Part shown: in pieces, positions 36,906-48,643 of the stretch
Numbering within the stretch: the stretch's first letter is position 1
How the letters are laid out: every line of letters starts with the position of its first letter
Assembly: GCF_048128805.1 (NCBI RefSeq)
Contig: NC_135997.1
Location: 4,590,116-4,654,115, forward strand
DNA length: 64,000 nucleotides
Origin: Centroberyx gerrardi
Lineage: Eukaryota > Chordata > Actinopteri > Beryciformes > Berycidae
Reading direction: 5' to 3'
The notes under the pieces: model-generated
What the model was told of the DNA's origin: nothing
Seen by the model: the letters and a program-made list of their open reading frames with translations, nothing else
Database searches by the model: none
Position numbers and translations under genes: made by a program

Positions 36906-39682
36906 TCAGAAGTGTGCACTCTTCCTCCTCTGCTCCAGCACCCATCCATAGGGGTTCATGTCCAGTTTTAACATGTTCAGCACCCAGGGGTCTTGCTGTG
37001 CCCCTTTAATGAACTCATTCATGTTAATATGACCTGTGGAACAAAAACAGTGAGGAACAGGATTAAAACTATCTGCAGATATAGCAATCTGAGATTCCTT
37101 GTGTCCACACTGGGTCCCAAAGTGCTTTCATTGCGTTGAATACAGGACAAGTGAAAAGATTAAACGCTTACCGTCTCCATCTGTGTCTACGGCTTGTAAT
37201 ATTCGATCAACAACCTCATCTACTGTAAGCTGTGTTTCATCCGTGTCTTTCTTTGTGCCTTTCTTTATTCGGTAGATGCTCTAGGAGAAACAAAATGCAG
37301 ACATGTATAGCATTTCATGTTAGAAATTGTTTCAGCATGCATGTTAGTGTACTGTTAGTCGGAGGAGAAAGTACTGTACCTATTTCTTTTTATTTGTAAG
37401 TACACATACAGTACTAAACTACAGCATACATTACCTCTTTACTTTCTGCACTTTTGGATCACTTTTACTTCGGTTAGAATACAAATATTGTAATCTGTTC
37501 ATAGAAATCATGTGGTTGTTGATGTCTGATCAACCACTTTAAAAATGAAAAAAATCAGAGCATATAACTGAACAACTGACCATTTTACTGTAGCTAACTG
37601 TAGCTACTGTAGTAAGTTCTAGAAGTTAAAATGATGTGTTTTCTAGCACTATAATTTAACAACATTATGTTTACCATGTATTTTAACTGTTGCTACCTTT
37701 GATACATAAATACATTTAATATCACATAACTCAGGGCTTTTATGTTTAATTTTGAATGGATGATTTACTTAACAGAGTACTAATCTATGAGTTCATTTTG
37801 CAGGTTTGTTTTAATCCAGTGTTTTCATAGATTACAAATGTAAACAATGCCTCAAAATGCTTGTAAAATCATGATAAAAATTGTACTTTGTATATTATGT
37901 TGTGTGTGTGTTGTTATTTAGCTTACGTTATGCTAACCTTACTTGGAATAGCTAGTCACAGAACCGCTAGCTGTGACATATATAACATGCATAGCAGTAT
38001 TAGCTTGCTGTTAGCAAAATATTTGCTTTAACTCGAAAGTGGCATCTGAATTCAGCGGATCCAGTGCCATTTGAGAGAGAAATGTGTGTAGATAAAAATG
38101 TACAAGTTTAAAATGCTATCTTAAATCTCAGTCTGTGACAGGGACCATCATATGAAACACCATTCATTTTCTCCATAGGGAAATTTCCTTTGATCCGGAA
38201 GTCTATATTTGGGCAAAGGTTGGTGCTCTGTGTTACGTCAGACTTCCAAGGCAACTACATGCTACAGTTATCTATTAAACCTTTAAAGACAGTCAGTTCA
38301 TGACAAGTGGCTCTGAACAAAAGGATATGTGGGCTAGAGTTAAGTGAGTTGACCAGTGCGAGTGTGCATCATGTTGGGACAAAGCTCAACAACTAACTGC
38401 TCAATGGCAGCAAGTGTTAACAAAGAATTTAAGAAGAGGACAATATAAAAAAAAGAAGACAGTGATGAAAGATGATTGTAGTGGAGCAGATTTTATCACC
38501 ATGCTTGCTTTAACTTAAAGAGATCCTTGTGGTTCCTCTGAAGAAGCACACATGCTAAAAATAATTGGTTTTGGGTTGTTTTCATTTTAAATTGGCCAAA
38601 TGTATTTTTGTGAGGTGCCTTATTGGTAATTTTTCACCTCAAGGGGTCTTTACAACTGAAGTATCAAGTCATTTTTAATTCCAGGCAGTCTTCAAGTACA
38701 AGATTTGTCCGCTCCTTTGGGCTGATCCATTATAGATGCATTACCAAGTATGCACTTGCCCTTGGTTTTTGCACATTTTGTTGTGCTACTAAATTATTTT
38801 CCAAAGGATTTTCTTTGGCCTGAGAGCTCCAAAAATGTATGTGAGGGCATTAAATAAAAAAAAAAAGAAAGAAAATGACCCCCCTTGTTTCAACTGGGGA
38901 TAATTGACTCAACATTTCATGTTAGTCTGACTTCTTCCTTAGGCTGGGTTCAGGAGTTCTGAACAATCTTATGCCTTCAAAGTTGTCCTGTGTTCTTTGC
39001 TAGTATAGCAAGGTCATTCGCATGACATTTCTGACTTGATTATTAGCTAAATATTTGTTAAAAATATACTGCTTATACTAAGAATTATACAGAAGATGCA
39101 GCTGGTCTTTCATTCCCTTTAAGAAATGTTAACTCCTAACAGTTTTCCCTAAGGGATTCCCCTTTAACAAGATAAGCATTACATTCTCCATCCAATGCTC
39201 ACAAGATCTTGCTTTGCATTTGTCTTCTGTATGGACTTACATCAATTATTGACCGCAGTTCACTCCTGTCCACATAGCCATTGCTGTCTTTGTCATACAC
39301 CTTAAACGACCAGCGCAGTTTATGCTCCAAGTCTCCCCGGAAAACAAGATTCAGCGCTGCTACAAACTCAAGGAAATCGATCGTATTATCCTGCAGGATA
39401 GGATGAACGAGAACAATTAGATCACATTTTCAAATATCTTGGTAAAGATGTATGCAAAGGCTGTAAAGGCAATTACTTTCTCACCCCATTTTTGTCAAAA
39501 GCTCGAAACATGCATTCTGCATAATCAGATACTTCCCCTGTTGGGTCTACACCAAAAAAACGCTTGAACTCATGAAGAAAAAGTACTCCACTTGGACACT
39601 CCAAGACAAACTTTTTGTACATATCCTGAAGCGCTTTGACATCAATCTCATCGCTCTTCTCTGTTTGCTGCGTCTGTCCCAT
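36906..39682 (-). CDS. GCAP-D: guanylate cyclase-activating protein, GCAP2-like, complete, 194 aa
   Basis: Four coding exons: 39485-39682, 39241-39390, 37172-37280 and 36906-37033 (585 nt, 194 aa). It starts [12 protein letters not shown] is at 28-32, followed by [14 protein letters not shown] loops are EF2 63-74 ([12 protein letters not shown]), EF3 99-110 ([12 protein letters not shown]) and EF4 148-159 (DTDGDGHINMNE), all with acidic positions 1, 3 or 5 and Glu12. The C-terminus ends EQRRKSAHF, close to the basic RRKSA tail known from vertebrate GCAP2. Against that, the linker after KKG is short and the Trp that precedes Tyr in GCAP1/2 (WYKKF) is Met here. I read it as a GCAP2-related paralogue rather than guca1b itself. 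A TATA-like box and homeodomain-type sites lie about 110-180 bp upstream of the start. Confidence 0.95.
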
Positions 39683-39790
39683 GGTTGGCTTGGAATTTAA
39701 AAAGTGCTTTCCATAGTTCTGTAGCCTTTGCGTGTTTGTTGAGAGATCGAGGGGCTGGAGTTGAACTGGTATCTCATTCTGTTAGGTGCT

Positions 39791-39862
39791 GTTTATAACT
39801 CTGAAGTGTCACTAGGCTGCACTTTGCATATGAGGCAGGTGATTAGTGCGGCCTCAGGATTA
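39791..39862 (-). promoter_or_regulatory. GCAP-D candidate promoter: TATA-like box plus CRX/OTX-type sites
   Basis: GTTATAAAC on the minus strand (39791-39799) lies about 110 bp upstream of the GCAP-D ATG. Farther upstream are CTAATC (39841-39846) and a full TAATCC consensus (39857-39862), both read on the minus strand. This is the motif recognised by CRX/OTX proteins. It is the clearest promoter-like arrangement among the GCAP genes. Spacing is compatible with a short 5' leader and no upstream intron. Confidence 0.45.
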
Positions 39863-40423
39863 CTATGGAATTACGTTGGTGGGGTTTCCTCTCTCTCAGT
39901 TAATTAGGTTCACAGCTAAATGTGAGTCTAACTTAAGGAGTGGCAGACATTATGTGACATACAATCTCAAACTATGTGCATTCCAGCAGTGTAGCATGCC
40001 CTATGACTGCTGTTGTATAGGGAAGCAGGGAAGCATTGCAAACCAATGCACCAATAGTGCATTGGTCCAACAAACTATGAGGAAGTTAGACTAAATAAAA
40101 AGAGATTTGAGCAATTATGAGCATGAGGCCAAAATATCGAGGCTGAAAACTGCAGTCCCACCTACAGATTTTCTTTGGTCCAAACCTTAGTGGAAAAATG
40201 TACTTTCATGTAACCTGTTTATTGGACAGAGTTTTGGTATGTCATCCTGTGAGGTCAGGGATTTCCGTGTGCGTGCCGGTGGGGAATGAGGCGGCTGCTC
40301 AAAACAAATCCAATTCCAGTCCTTGTAACTTTAGCTAAGCAGGACGAACTTGACTGCGCTCTTTGCTGTAATTTACCTCTCTGATCTTAATGACAGACAT
40401 GAAGAACACATGAAGAAACTAGA

Positions 40424-40662
40424 AGGGCACTCGGAGAGCGCAGACCTCCGCCAAGGTTCCTGCTATTATTGCTTGTTCGTGAGTCGGATCTGGATCCGCT
40501 CCAAAATTTAATGGGTTCGTCCTTGGCCCATGCTACACCCTTCCACGAAGTTTCATGAAAATCGGGCCAGTAGTTTTTCCATAATCCTGCTAACAGACAA
40601 ACAAACAGACAAACAAACAAACAAACGGCACCGAAAACATAACCTCCTTGGCGGAGGTAATA
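40424..40662. repeat. Dispersed fish repeat R2, copy 1
   Basis: It runs from ACTCGGAGAGCGCAGACCTC to the ending CTTGGCGGAGGTAAT, with GTCCTTGGCCCATG, AAGTTTCATGAAAATCGGG and an ACAAACAG microsatellite. CCTCCGCCAAGG near the left end is inverted at the right end. I recognise it as a very common fish repeat without a family name. Confidence 0.65.
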
Positions 40663-41065
40663 ACTGAATAGGAGCATCAGTCGAGGCTTCCGTTTGCCCT
40701 CGGTTCATTTTGTGAGGCCAGGCTTTCCAAATATGAGTAACTGCTGGTTATCAGATGTCAACATCCGTCCCCTTATACCTGTAAACCCTTGAGTTTTTGG
40801 TTTGATTGAGACTCGCATTTTCAGGTGTTTTCAGTGTGGCAGAGGTCTAAGTCTGTCTGTCTAATCAGTTTCAATGTTGTTTCTGTGCCTTGGAAAAACA
40901 AGCTCAGAAGCTAAGAAGCTCTGGGTCGTGCTAATTTGGAATCTGTGTATCAGTCTCTTTTAATTAGATTGCATTTGCTCCCTGGACAACGAATTAGAGA
41001 CTAGGGAGACAAATCCTATAAAAAGCAGGGATTGTGAGGATTCCCCAGTGTGCCTGAAATTAACC

Positions 41066-41131
41066 ATGGCAAAGGCCGACGACCTCCTTCTGGAAATACT
41101 TGATTTATTTGTTGATAACTACATAATTTAA
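41066..41131 (+). other. Orphan short ORF behind a TATA-like box
   Basis: TATAAAAAG (41017-41025) lies 41 bp before an ATG in good context (ACCATGG). The frame encodes 21 residues beginning MAKADDLLLEILD and then stops. No homology is recognised. It could be a coincidental frame or a first exon whose splice I cannot see. Confidence 0.2.
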
Positions 41132-41545
41132 CTGCTGGATTGTTACCTTTATCAAATTGTCCAGCATCCAAACATATTTACACTCTGTGTAAAAAACTAA
41201 TCTAAACGTGTTAAATGAACTCTGATGGTGTGGAATTACATAAACCCTGGCATAACGTTGATTTTTACACTCTCAGAATTTAATTAACACTAATGATTTT
41301 GCTGTGTACCTGTAGCTAGACTATACTGCTCTGTGTTTTGGCCACAGACAAGTCAAACCACAAACCTGGGGCCAAAATCTGGAATGTTGCTGAATCCTCA
41401 GAACGGCTGGGAAAATCTGAGCAAAGGAAGTAAACAAGAAGTGCTTTCTCCAAATCCTGTCAAAGTGCCCTTGAGCAAGGCATTTAACCCCCAACTGGTC
41501 CGCTAGAGCTGCTCAATGGGCAATAGTCTCAAATTCTATGGCAGT

Positions 41546-42428
41546 CTATGCAACAGTGGCGAAACTACCATATATGCAGCTGCATTGGGGCCCGCAACAG
41601 TTTAGGGCCCACATGCACAGGCCCCTGTTTATCTCACCACTATAGTATCATAAGATCTCAAGCACTGACTCTACAGTATACAAACAGCCACTAAACTTTA
41701 ATGGTAAGCGGTAAGTATTTATAGTACTCAAAGTCATCTACTCCATGGTGTCACATACTTGATGTCATTCATTCACCAAATAAATAACAATACAATAACA
41801 TAAAACAGTTTTACATATAGTTTATTGACTCCTCTATGTTACATTTCTAAATTAAGTTTAAATAAGGATTAATGGGCGATGGCGTTATGGTGATTATGGA
41901 CACATGCGTACTACTGCGTTAGAAGAGTTAGAAGTTAGAAGAGTTAAGACAGCAAGTAAGTGTCACCGATTATGTTTTCATCTGTGTCAAGGTGCGCTGT
42001 CACCGATTATGTTTTCATGTCATGGTGCTCCGACACCAGATTTTGTCAAGTATAGCACAGCGGTCTGTTTTCCTAGTAATTATTTCATTTAGGCGTCAAC
42101 TGTGCAGTGCATTTCGCTGTTGCTGGTCGTTTTAAAGCTGCGTGCTTTCACTTCTTTCATTCGCTACTGACATTACGTTATGTTACCATAACATAACGTA
42201 CTCTTGTATATAACAAATCTTATACGAGAACCTGATCACAATAAATTCTGGTGAGGTCGTAACGGAACAATCCGTACTGAAGGGAGAGGGGAGGAGGAGA
42301 GGCAGGAGGAAGGCAGGCCGCAGACTGAATATCAAGCGGAACATTATGATGCGTTGTGATAGGCAGGGCCCGCTTTGACCATCTTGCATCGGGGCCCGGC
42401 GCTGACTCGTTATGCTACTGCTATGCAA
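41546..42428. mobile_element. hAT-type non-autonomous element with exact 8-bp target duplication
   Basis: The element (41554-42420, 867 bp) is bounded by CTATGCAA on both sides. Its ends begin CAGTGGCGAAAC on the left and, inverted, CAGTAGCATAAC on the right, followed by GGGGCCC-containing subterminal sequence on both sides. An 8-bp duplication and CAG ends are hAT hallmarks. No transposase frame is seen. Confidence 0.85.
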
Positions 42429-42505
42429 TGATCCGAGATGTAAATTTCAGGATTCCCTCCATGCTGACGTCTGATTGGTCAGTAGACATGAGATAATTCT
42501 GCACT

Positions 42506-42529
42506 CTGTGTGTGTGTGTGTGTGTGTGT
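42506..42529. repeat. (GT)n microsatellite
   Basis: Twelve GT units are visible. Confidence 0.9.
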
Positions 42530-43129
42530 ATTAGCAGTGTGACCCTCGGTGAAAGCCCTGAGAGGTGATTAGAGGTTATCAGGATTATCAAAAGACAGGA
42601 GGATCTAGTGTAGCAACAGGTCTGTATTTGTACTTTTGAATAAGAGGCATTGAATTCTGTGTATTAGTTATCATGATGATATATTCAGAGGCCCTATATG
42701 CTGATATATTCCATATTAACGATAAAAGTCTGGCTTTGGCGTAGAGGGATAAACACTTTGCCTGTGCTGCTTCTTTGGCAGCAAGCCCACAGAGAATCAG
42801 GCTGACGCTGGTAGAAACAGTGGCTATCTACCAATCTACCGGCCTTTGGCAAACAAGAAATAATGGCTCCTACTGCGGCTCCTTCTGCCAGCCTGCTGCC
42901 TGCTCTCTGCTCTCTGCTCGCTTCCTCTGCACAGTCACAGAAAGTGCTGACTGAAATGAATAATAATGATTACATTAGACAGATTTATTTGGGTATATTG
43001 TTTGACACTTAATTCCAGTCATGATAAAGTGACTGACATGTGGTCAAGGGTTATTGTATTTTATTGTATTGCATAGTGTGATGATGATTCAATACTAAAT
43101 CTCTTGTTCGTGGTTGTGACACATTGATC

Positions 43130-44035
43130 AGCTACACCAGTGGTTCTCAACGTGGGGCCCGGGGACCACCAGGAGTCCTTCAGGGGGTTCCACGGGGTCC
43201 CCAGCAAATTTATGAATTATTTAACTTCACTATTATTTCACTTACAAGAGGTTATCACAATTATAGAATGTAGAAGAATGACTATTTTGATCATAGTTTC
43301 ACTGTTATCTCTCTACCTACAATACAGATAGAGTTTAACAGCAGTGAAAACTTCTTAAATGTATTTTTTTCTGCATGAAATTTGATGACTTCTCCTGGAG
43401 AGATCTTACAATTAGAAAAAGTGAAACATTTACCTTTTTTATATTTTTATAAAAGCTGTACACCACCAGGGTACAAAGATTGTCTTCGGGTCATTTTTGA
43501 CCCGACAGTTATTAAATCAATTACAGACTAATTAAAATTTTATAAAAAATTGATAAATGATTTGTAGTAACTATGAAGCACTCTTTTTCTTGCAAGAATA
43601 GAGTCAGGGGTGGGGTCATAATGTTATAAAGATGCTTCAGTACTTGTCCACTTGATGTAGATTTTACAGTAAAGCCATACAGCACTGTACAGTGTACAGT
43701 GGTGTACACTGAATAAATACAGAATACCTGGACTGTGAGGTAGGAAAACACAGTTATTCCCCAAGTTGTTGATACATGACAGGTTGTTTCTTCATGCAAA
43801 ATAGATTTTTGGTTAAAAATTAAATGAAGAGGCTTGATACTAGGAGGGACAGTGAGAGCGGGTCATTTTTGACCCGAGGACAAGGGGAGCATACAGAATA
43901 TGAAGATATCACAAGAGCTAGCAATAAAAATATTCTGTTTTGGGTCCGAGAGACAAAATCTCATCAAATGGGGGTCTGTGGCCCTAATGTGGACTAAATT
44001 AGATATGAAAAAGGTTGAGAATCACTGAGCTATAG
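43130..44035. mobile_element. hAT-type element with diverged target duplication and a nested piggyBac-like element
   Basis: The outer element is 43138-44027. Its left end CAGTGGTTCTCAACGTGGGG is inverted at the right end (GGTTGAGAATCACTG). Flanks AGCTACAC and AGCTATAG match at 6 of 8 bases. Inside, the 18-mer CGGGTCATTTTTGACCCG occurs at 43487-43504 and 43859-43876, with outward TTGTCTT/AGGACAAG matching as inverted ends. This suggests a second, inserted element of about 400 bp of the kind I associate with piggyBac-like fish repeats. Confidence 0.7.
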
Positions 44036-45410
44036 ACCATTCAGGATGCATGTCTTGCTTTGTAGTGTTATTAACCTGTTATACACGTTATGAATTCATA
44101 GTTCACAATATTTCCCCCCCTCTTTCACAGATGCTGAAACCTGAGAGAACTAGGTTACTTTTCCTTTTGTCGATCTCTGTGGCCGTCCACAGAACTTGAT
44201 CCATGCAACGTTCTTTCTGCACTGAGATTGGTTTGCCACTTATGGCCGCTTTCCACTGTGCTCTGTGCATGAGAAGTGAGAGAAATACATTTTCCGGTTC
44301 AGGGTGCGAGGGGTTTAAGAACAAACTGCCAGGTGAGTTTGAGTGCTCTCCACCCGCCGCGCAAACGTTCTCTGGTCAATATCTTTAGAAATTTTAACAG
44401 CTGGATTGTATACAGTTCTGGAAAGGCAGAGACCACGGTGATAATGTGTTCCTCCATTTTTTTTTCCTAGCAGGCCATTGCAGAACCTACTTGGTCCATT
44501 CAACTATCTGTGACTTTATCTGCCTTGATATTTCCAAGTTTGCTCCTCACATGCTCTATCGGGATTTTAATGAATATTGCCAACAATCTTCTCCACAATC
44601 TTCACTATCAGTATACGGGATACACTTAGGTTCGACCTTAACTGCCTGTTAACCCTCTCTAACCCTCCATCTGTCCACTAATGGGTAACCTAGAGAGAAA
44701 TTTCACTTTTGTACAACTTGTATGTTTCTCACTTCTTATTGTTCTCTCACTAGTTTCTGAACAGTCGGCCACCAACATGGTCATCCAGGTCATCAGAAGT
44801 GATGCCACTCACTCACTACTCACCTTTCATTGTTTTTCCATCTAGATGTCTGAAAATCTGATTGCTGACACCTTGACTGGAATCAGGTTTCTGTTTTGAA
44901 GAAGTAAGTTGCCTGTTTGGATGTATAAATAAAGATAAAATTTAAAAAATGCCTAAATATTGGTGATGAATGGAGTGATATTGAAGTTTATGGATGCCTG
45001 CAATGTCTCTGTTGAATTCTTGATTCTGAATGGCTTTTTGCATAAAGCTGCTGTTAAATGCCTGGCTTTAATCACAGATCTAAATCAATATGGTGGTCAA
45101 TATTTCCAGACTTTTTCATGTTGCCTGTCTTGTCTATTTGAAAGTCCACTGGGTGGCGACAAAACACCACACTAACAGCAACAGCAGAGCTATGCTGTTG
45201 ATGGTCCGTGTTTTATGTAACAGCTCTCTGTATTTGCTGGTGTTTCTCCCCACATCTGTTTCCTCCTGGCAGTGTAGCTCTTTTTTTTTTTTCTTCCTGG
45301 CGCTCACAAATAGCTGGCTGTGATTCCTTTTAAATATAACTGCAGTCTGTAATTGTTTGTATTATTTTCCTTTGACACAGAATTATATTTAACTGTTTAA
45401 TTTAAAATAA

Positions 45411-45450
45411 GACACACACACGCACACGCACACACACACACACACACACC
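45411..45450. repeat. (CA)n microsatellite
   Basis: CA units with two CG interruptions are visible. Confidence 0.9.
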
Positions 45451-46633
45451 CCACATTGGTTCTTTACTCAATCACACCTTGTTCTCTCCTGGACCATCCC
45501 CAGTTTATTTAAGGAACTTTATACACTCAATCTGCCAAATTCCAAAGCAAATTCCCTACTTTTTTTTTCAACGGCGCATTTATAAATTCGTTTTTTTTAC
45601 AAATGATTGTGCCTAAAAATATGCGATCAGTGCATAAAAGTGACTAATTTATCAATGATGTGAATATAGTGTTGCATTTGCATAGATGATGTCAGGTTGA
45701 TAAAATACATTTTTATCTACACAATAGAATAGAATAGAATAGCTGAATGTGTTAAGGCCCTAGCTAAATTTTGCTTTTTGTTTTTTCAGCTGATGTTGGA
45801 CATACATTTCTCCTGTATATTATGGTCTGTCTTATTAAGCTCTTGTATTACATCTCTGAATCTGAGGAGGGCCACACTCAATATGTGATATGTATTATAT
45901 ATATTATATATTATATGTATTATACAAAAGGACTGTATAATATGCCACATAGAATACACAGTCTGTTAAAGTTAGGGTCTTGGTAGGCAACTGCTGACTG
46001 GAGAGAAGTGTGCGATACCAAAGTAGGGATCATAGACAAATCTTTAGATTGCCAGCTTGATGTCTGATAATAATCGTGAGATATGTAACGTTATGAGCTT
46101 TGGGCCTTAAAGGATAGGAGGAGACAAAGCCACCCCTCTGGATTAATGATGCTAGACTGGTAAAACTACCCATTATCTGCAAAAATATCTAACTCAGCAG
46201 GCGTACTGTACTGTTAGAATATGCCTTTCTGCCACCTATTTTGTTCGCGTCTGAACTGGAGCATATGATTCCTATCTTGCTTTGGTCAGGAAGGATCTTG
46301 CCCTCCCTGGAGTGTGGCTATTTTTGTCTTTTCAGGGAGCATTGCAGGGAGGTTGAAAAATGCTCTGGGTCCCCTCTCTTTTGGGAGGTTTATTTGTGGA
46401 TTTTGAATGGCTTTAAAAGTTTTCCTACACCTGAAAGCGTTGGGCACAGGCTCATATCTTCCATTCTATGTGAGAAAAGGGATGTGCAGAGCGCAAGCAA
46501 TCTCTTCAAATGTCAGCTCGTCTGTCCAAATATATTTTGGCATCCTTAACTGCCAAATCTAAAAGAGCCATTAAGGCATAAAACATGCAAACACACAAGT
46601 GCACTCGCATACAACACACGCTATCTCTCTCTG

Positions 46634-46662
<29 letters not shown>
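46634..46662. repeat. (CA)n microsatellite
   Basis: An uninterrupted CA run is visible. Confidence 0.9.
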
Positions 46663-46665
<3 letters not shown>

Positions 46666-47944
46666 TCTCACACACCATTTTTTCTCACTCATTCACTATT
46701 TTTCTCAAAGGAAATAGTTTATGAGTATGTGATAGTACCTGTCAGTGTAAGAGAGAGGTGAGAGAATGAACGCGCCTTACAGTGAACATATGGGCGGGCG
46801 ACTATAGAACCAAGGCAGGAGTTTCATGGTTTATTTATTTGCAGAGGAGTAGAGAGATAGATGGAAAGAAACAATCTGTATACCAAAAGGAATACAAAAT
46901 ATTAAGAAGCAAGACAAAATGTAACTCCAGAAAATCGATCAATTCACATTTTGACATATTTCACAGAGATATATACAGGTTAACAGAGCTGTGCACAGAC
47001 AGTATGATCCTACTATATGGGTACATTAAGCATTTTCAGTTCCCAGCTGCCTAAAGGAGGCGGCGTACTTATAACTTAACATACTTTAGAAACACAGTCG
47101 AATACGGCGCCGCATACGAATTCGTGTATACTTGCTGCGGCTGCATATCATTCATTAATTTACAGTCCATGCCAGTGGGGACGCATGAATATTAAAGGGG
47201 TAACCGTAACCTAGGGAAACCAGAAATAGCGGTGACTGAAGACGTTTTATTATATCTTGCGCAGGAAAAAAAGGAAAAGAAGAAAAAGGAGATGACATGA
47301 GAGAAGTTTAGGACGAGATGTTAGCTTGGAGATGTAAACAAAGACAATGAACCGGAAGAGGAAAGGAGAAGCTTTTGAAGGCAGCACAAGCCAACACGTG
47401 ATATTTTAGCCTAATTTCAGACGATCACTAGTTTGTCACACTGCGGAGTCTGAAACTAATGCGGGGTTTCGTCCATAACAATGCGCTGAAATTCATCTCC
47501 GCAGCAAGCATACGTCCCGCTTAAAGCTAATCCTGTTGCTCATGCTGGTGCCAGAGAAGCCATTGTGGAGCCAAATGGCCGTTGGCGCAAGTTCTCCCTG
47601 GCACGCATCAGTGGAATAATTTGGTGACTGAAGGTGCTCTGTTGCATTGACAGCATGTCATATCGAGGCTGGAGGCCACGGTCCATAATGGCAGATAGTT
47701 TAACCAATATCTCTCTCTCTCTCTGCACCGACAGTGAGTCCAGGTTCAGTCTAATAACAGCCTGTGTGCTTCCTCTGAGCTGATGCTTCCCCCACCAATC
47801 ACATAACAGCATAAGGGGGTAAAACGGAAATCTCATCCAAATATACAGACGCTACCTACTGATCTCAAGAATTACATCTTCATATAATCAAATGAAACAG
47901 TATACTGGTCTGTCAGCTTAAATTTTGTATGCTCCATACTTTGC

Positions 47945-48360
47945 TCAAGTCAACAAGTGAGTCTCAAGTCTTGAGGCACAAGTCTCAAGTCAAGTCCCAA
48001 GTCTAAATGTAGAACACCAAGTCAAGTCAAGAAATGTAATATCTTGAAGAAAACTAAATATCTAGGACTTTTCAATGCAATCATGAATATCATGAGTTTG
48101 ATTTCTATAATCAGTTTCACTTTCAATAAATTCAGTCATTCCATACAAATTCAGAAAAAACAGAATTTCACAGAATTTAAACAGAATTTAGAAACATTTT
48201 CAAGTCATCAAAGTACAAGTCAAAGTCAAGTCCCAAGTCACCAGAACCCAAGTCAAGTCAAGTCTCAAGTCATATTCTCTTCATGCATCAAGTCAAGTCT
48301 CAAGCAGTTAAAATTGTGACTTGAGTCTGACTCAAGTCTAAGTTCTGTGACTTGAGTCCC
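47945..48360. repeat. CAAGTC-rich degenerate minisatellite
   Basis: CAAGTCAAGTCTCAAGTC-like units dominate 47945-48035 and 48200-48360, with an AT-rich unique insert between. Units vary (CAAGTCCC, CTCAAGT, CAAGTCA), which indicates an old tandem array. Confidence 0.75.
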
Positions 48361-48643
48361 CACTCACAACAAATAAACAATGATTCTTCCTAAAAATTAT
48401 GTAGGTACAGACAAATTTGTGTACCATAGGATGCAAGTACAGGAAGTTCTCTGTTGATATGGACTGGGACGAACAAAAACTTCCTTGTCCAGGTTGTTAA
48501 TGTTAGGTAGATAGGCGAGGGTAGAATTACTATTGACATGGTGTGTTTTATACCTGACAATTATAATGCAAAAAAAACCGATTGCTTGTTTTATATACTG
48601 TATTTACATCGGACATCAACGAGAGGAAGAAATGGATTGGAGT

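Noticed and set aside
47540-47836. 98-codon minus-strand frame (MRFPFYPLMLL...)
   Set aside because: It has some protein-like composition and could be a transposon remnant, but no motif was recognised and no partner frame or ends were found.
47945-48360. CRISPR-like direct repeats
   Set aside because: The CAAGTC units are short, variable and without uniform spacers, in an animal genome; it is a minisatellite.
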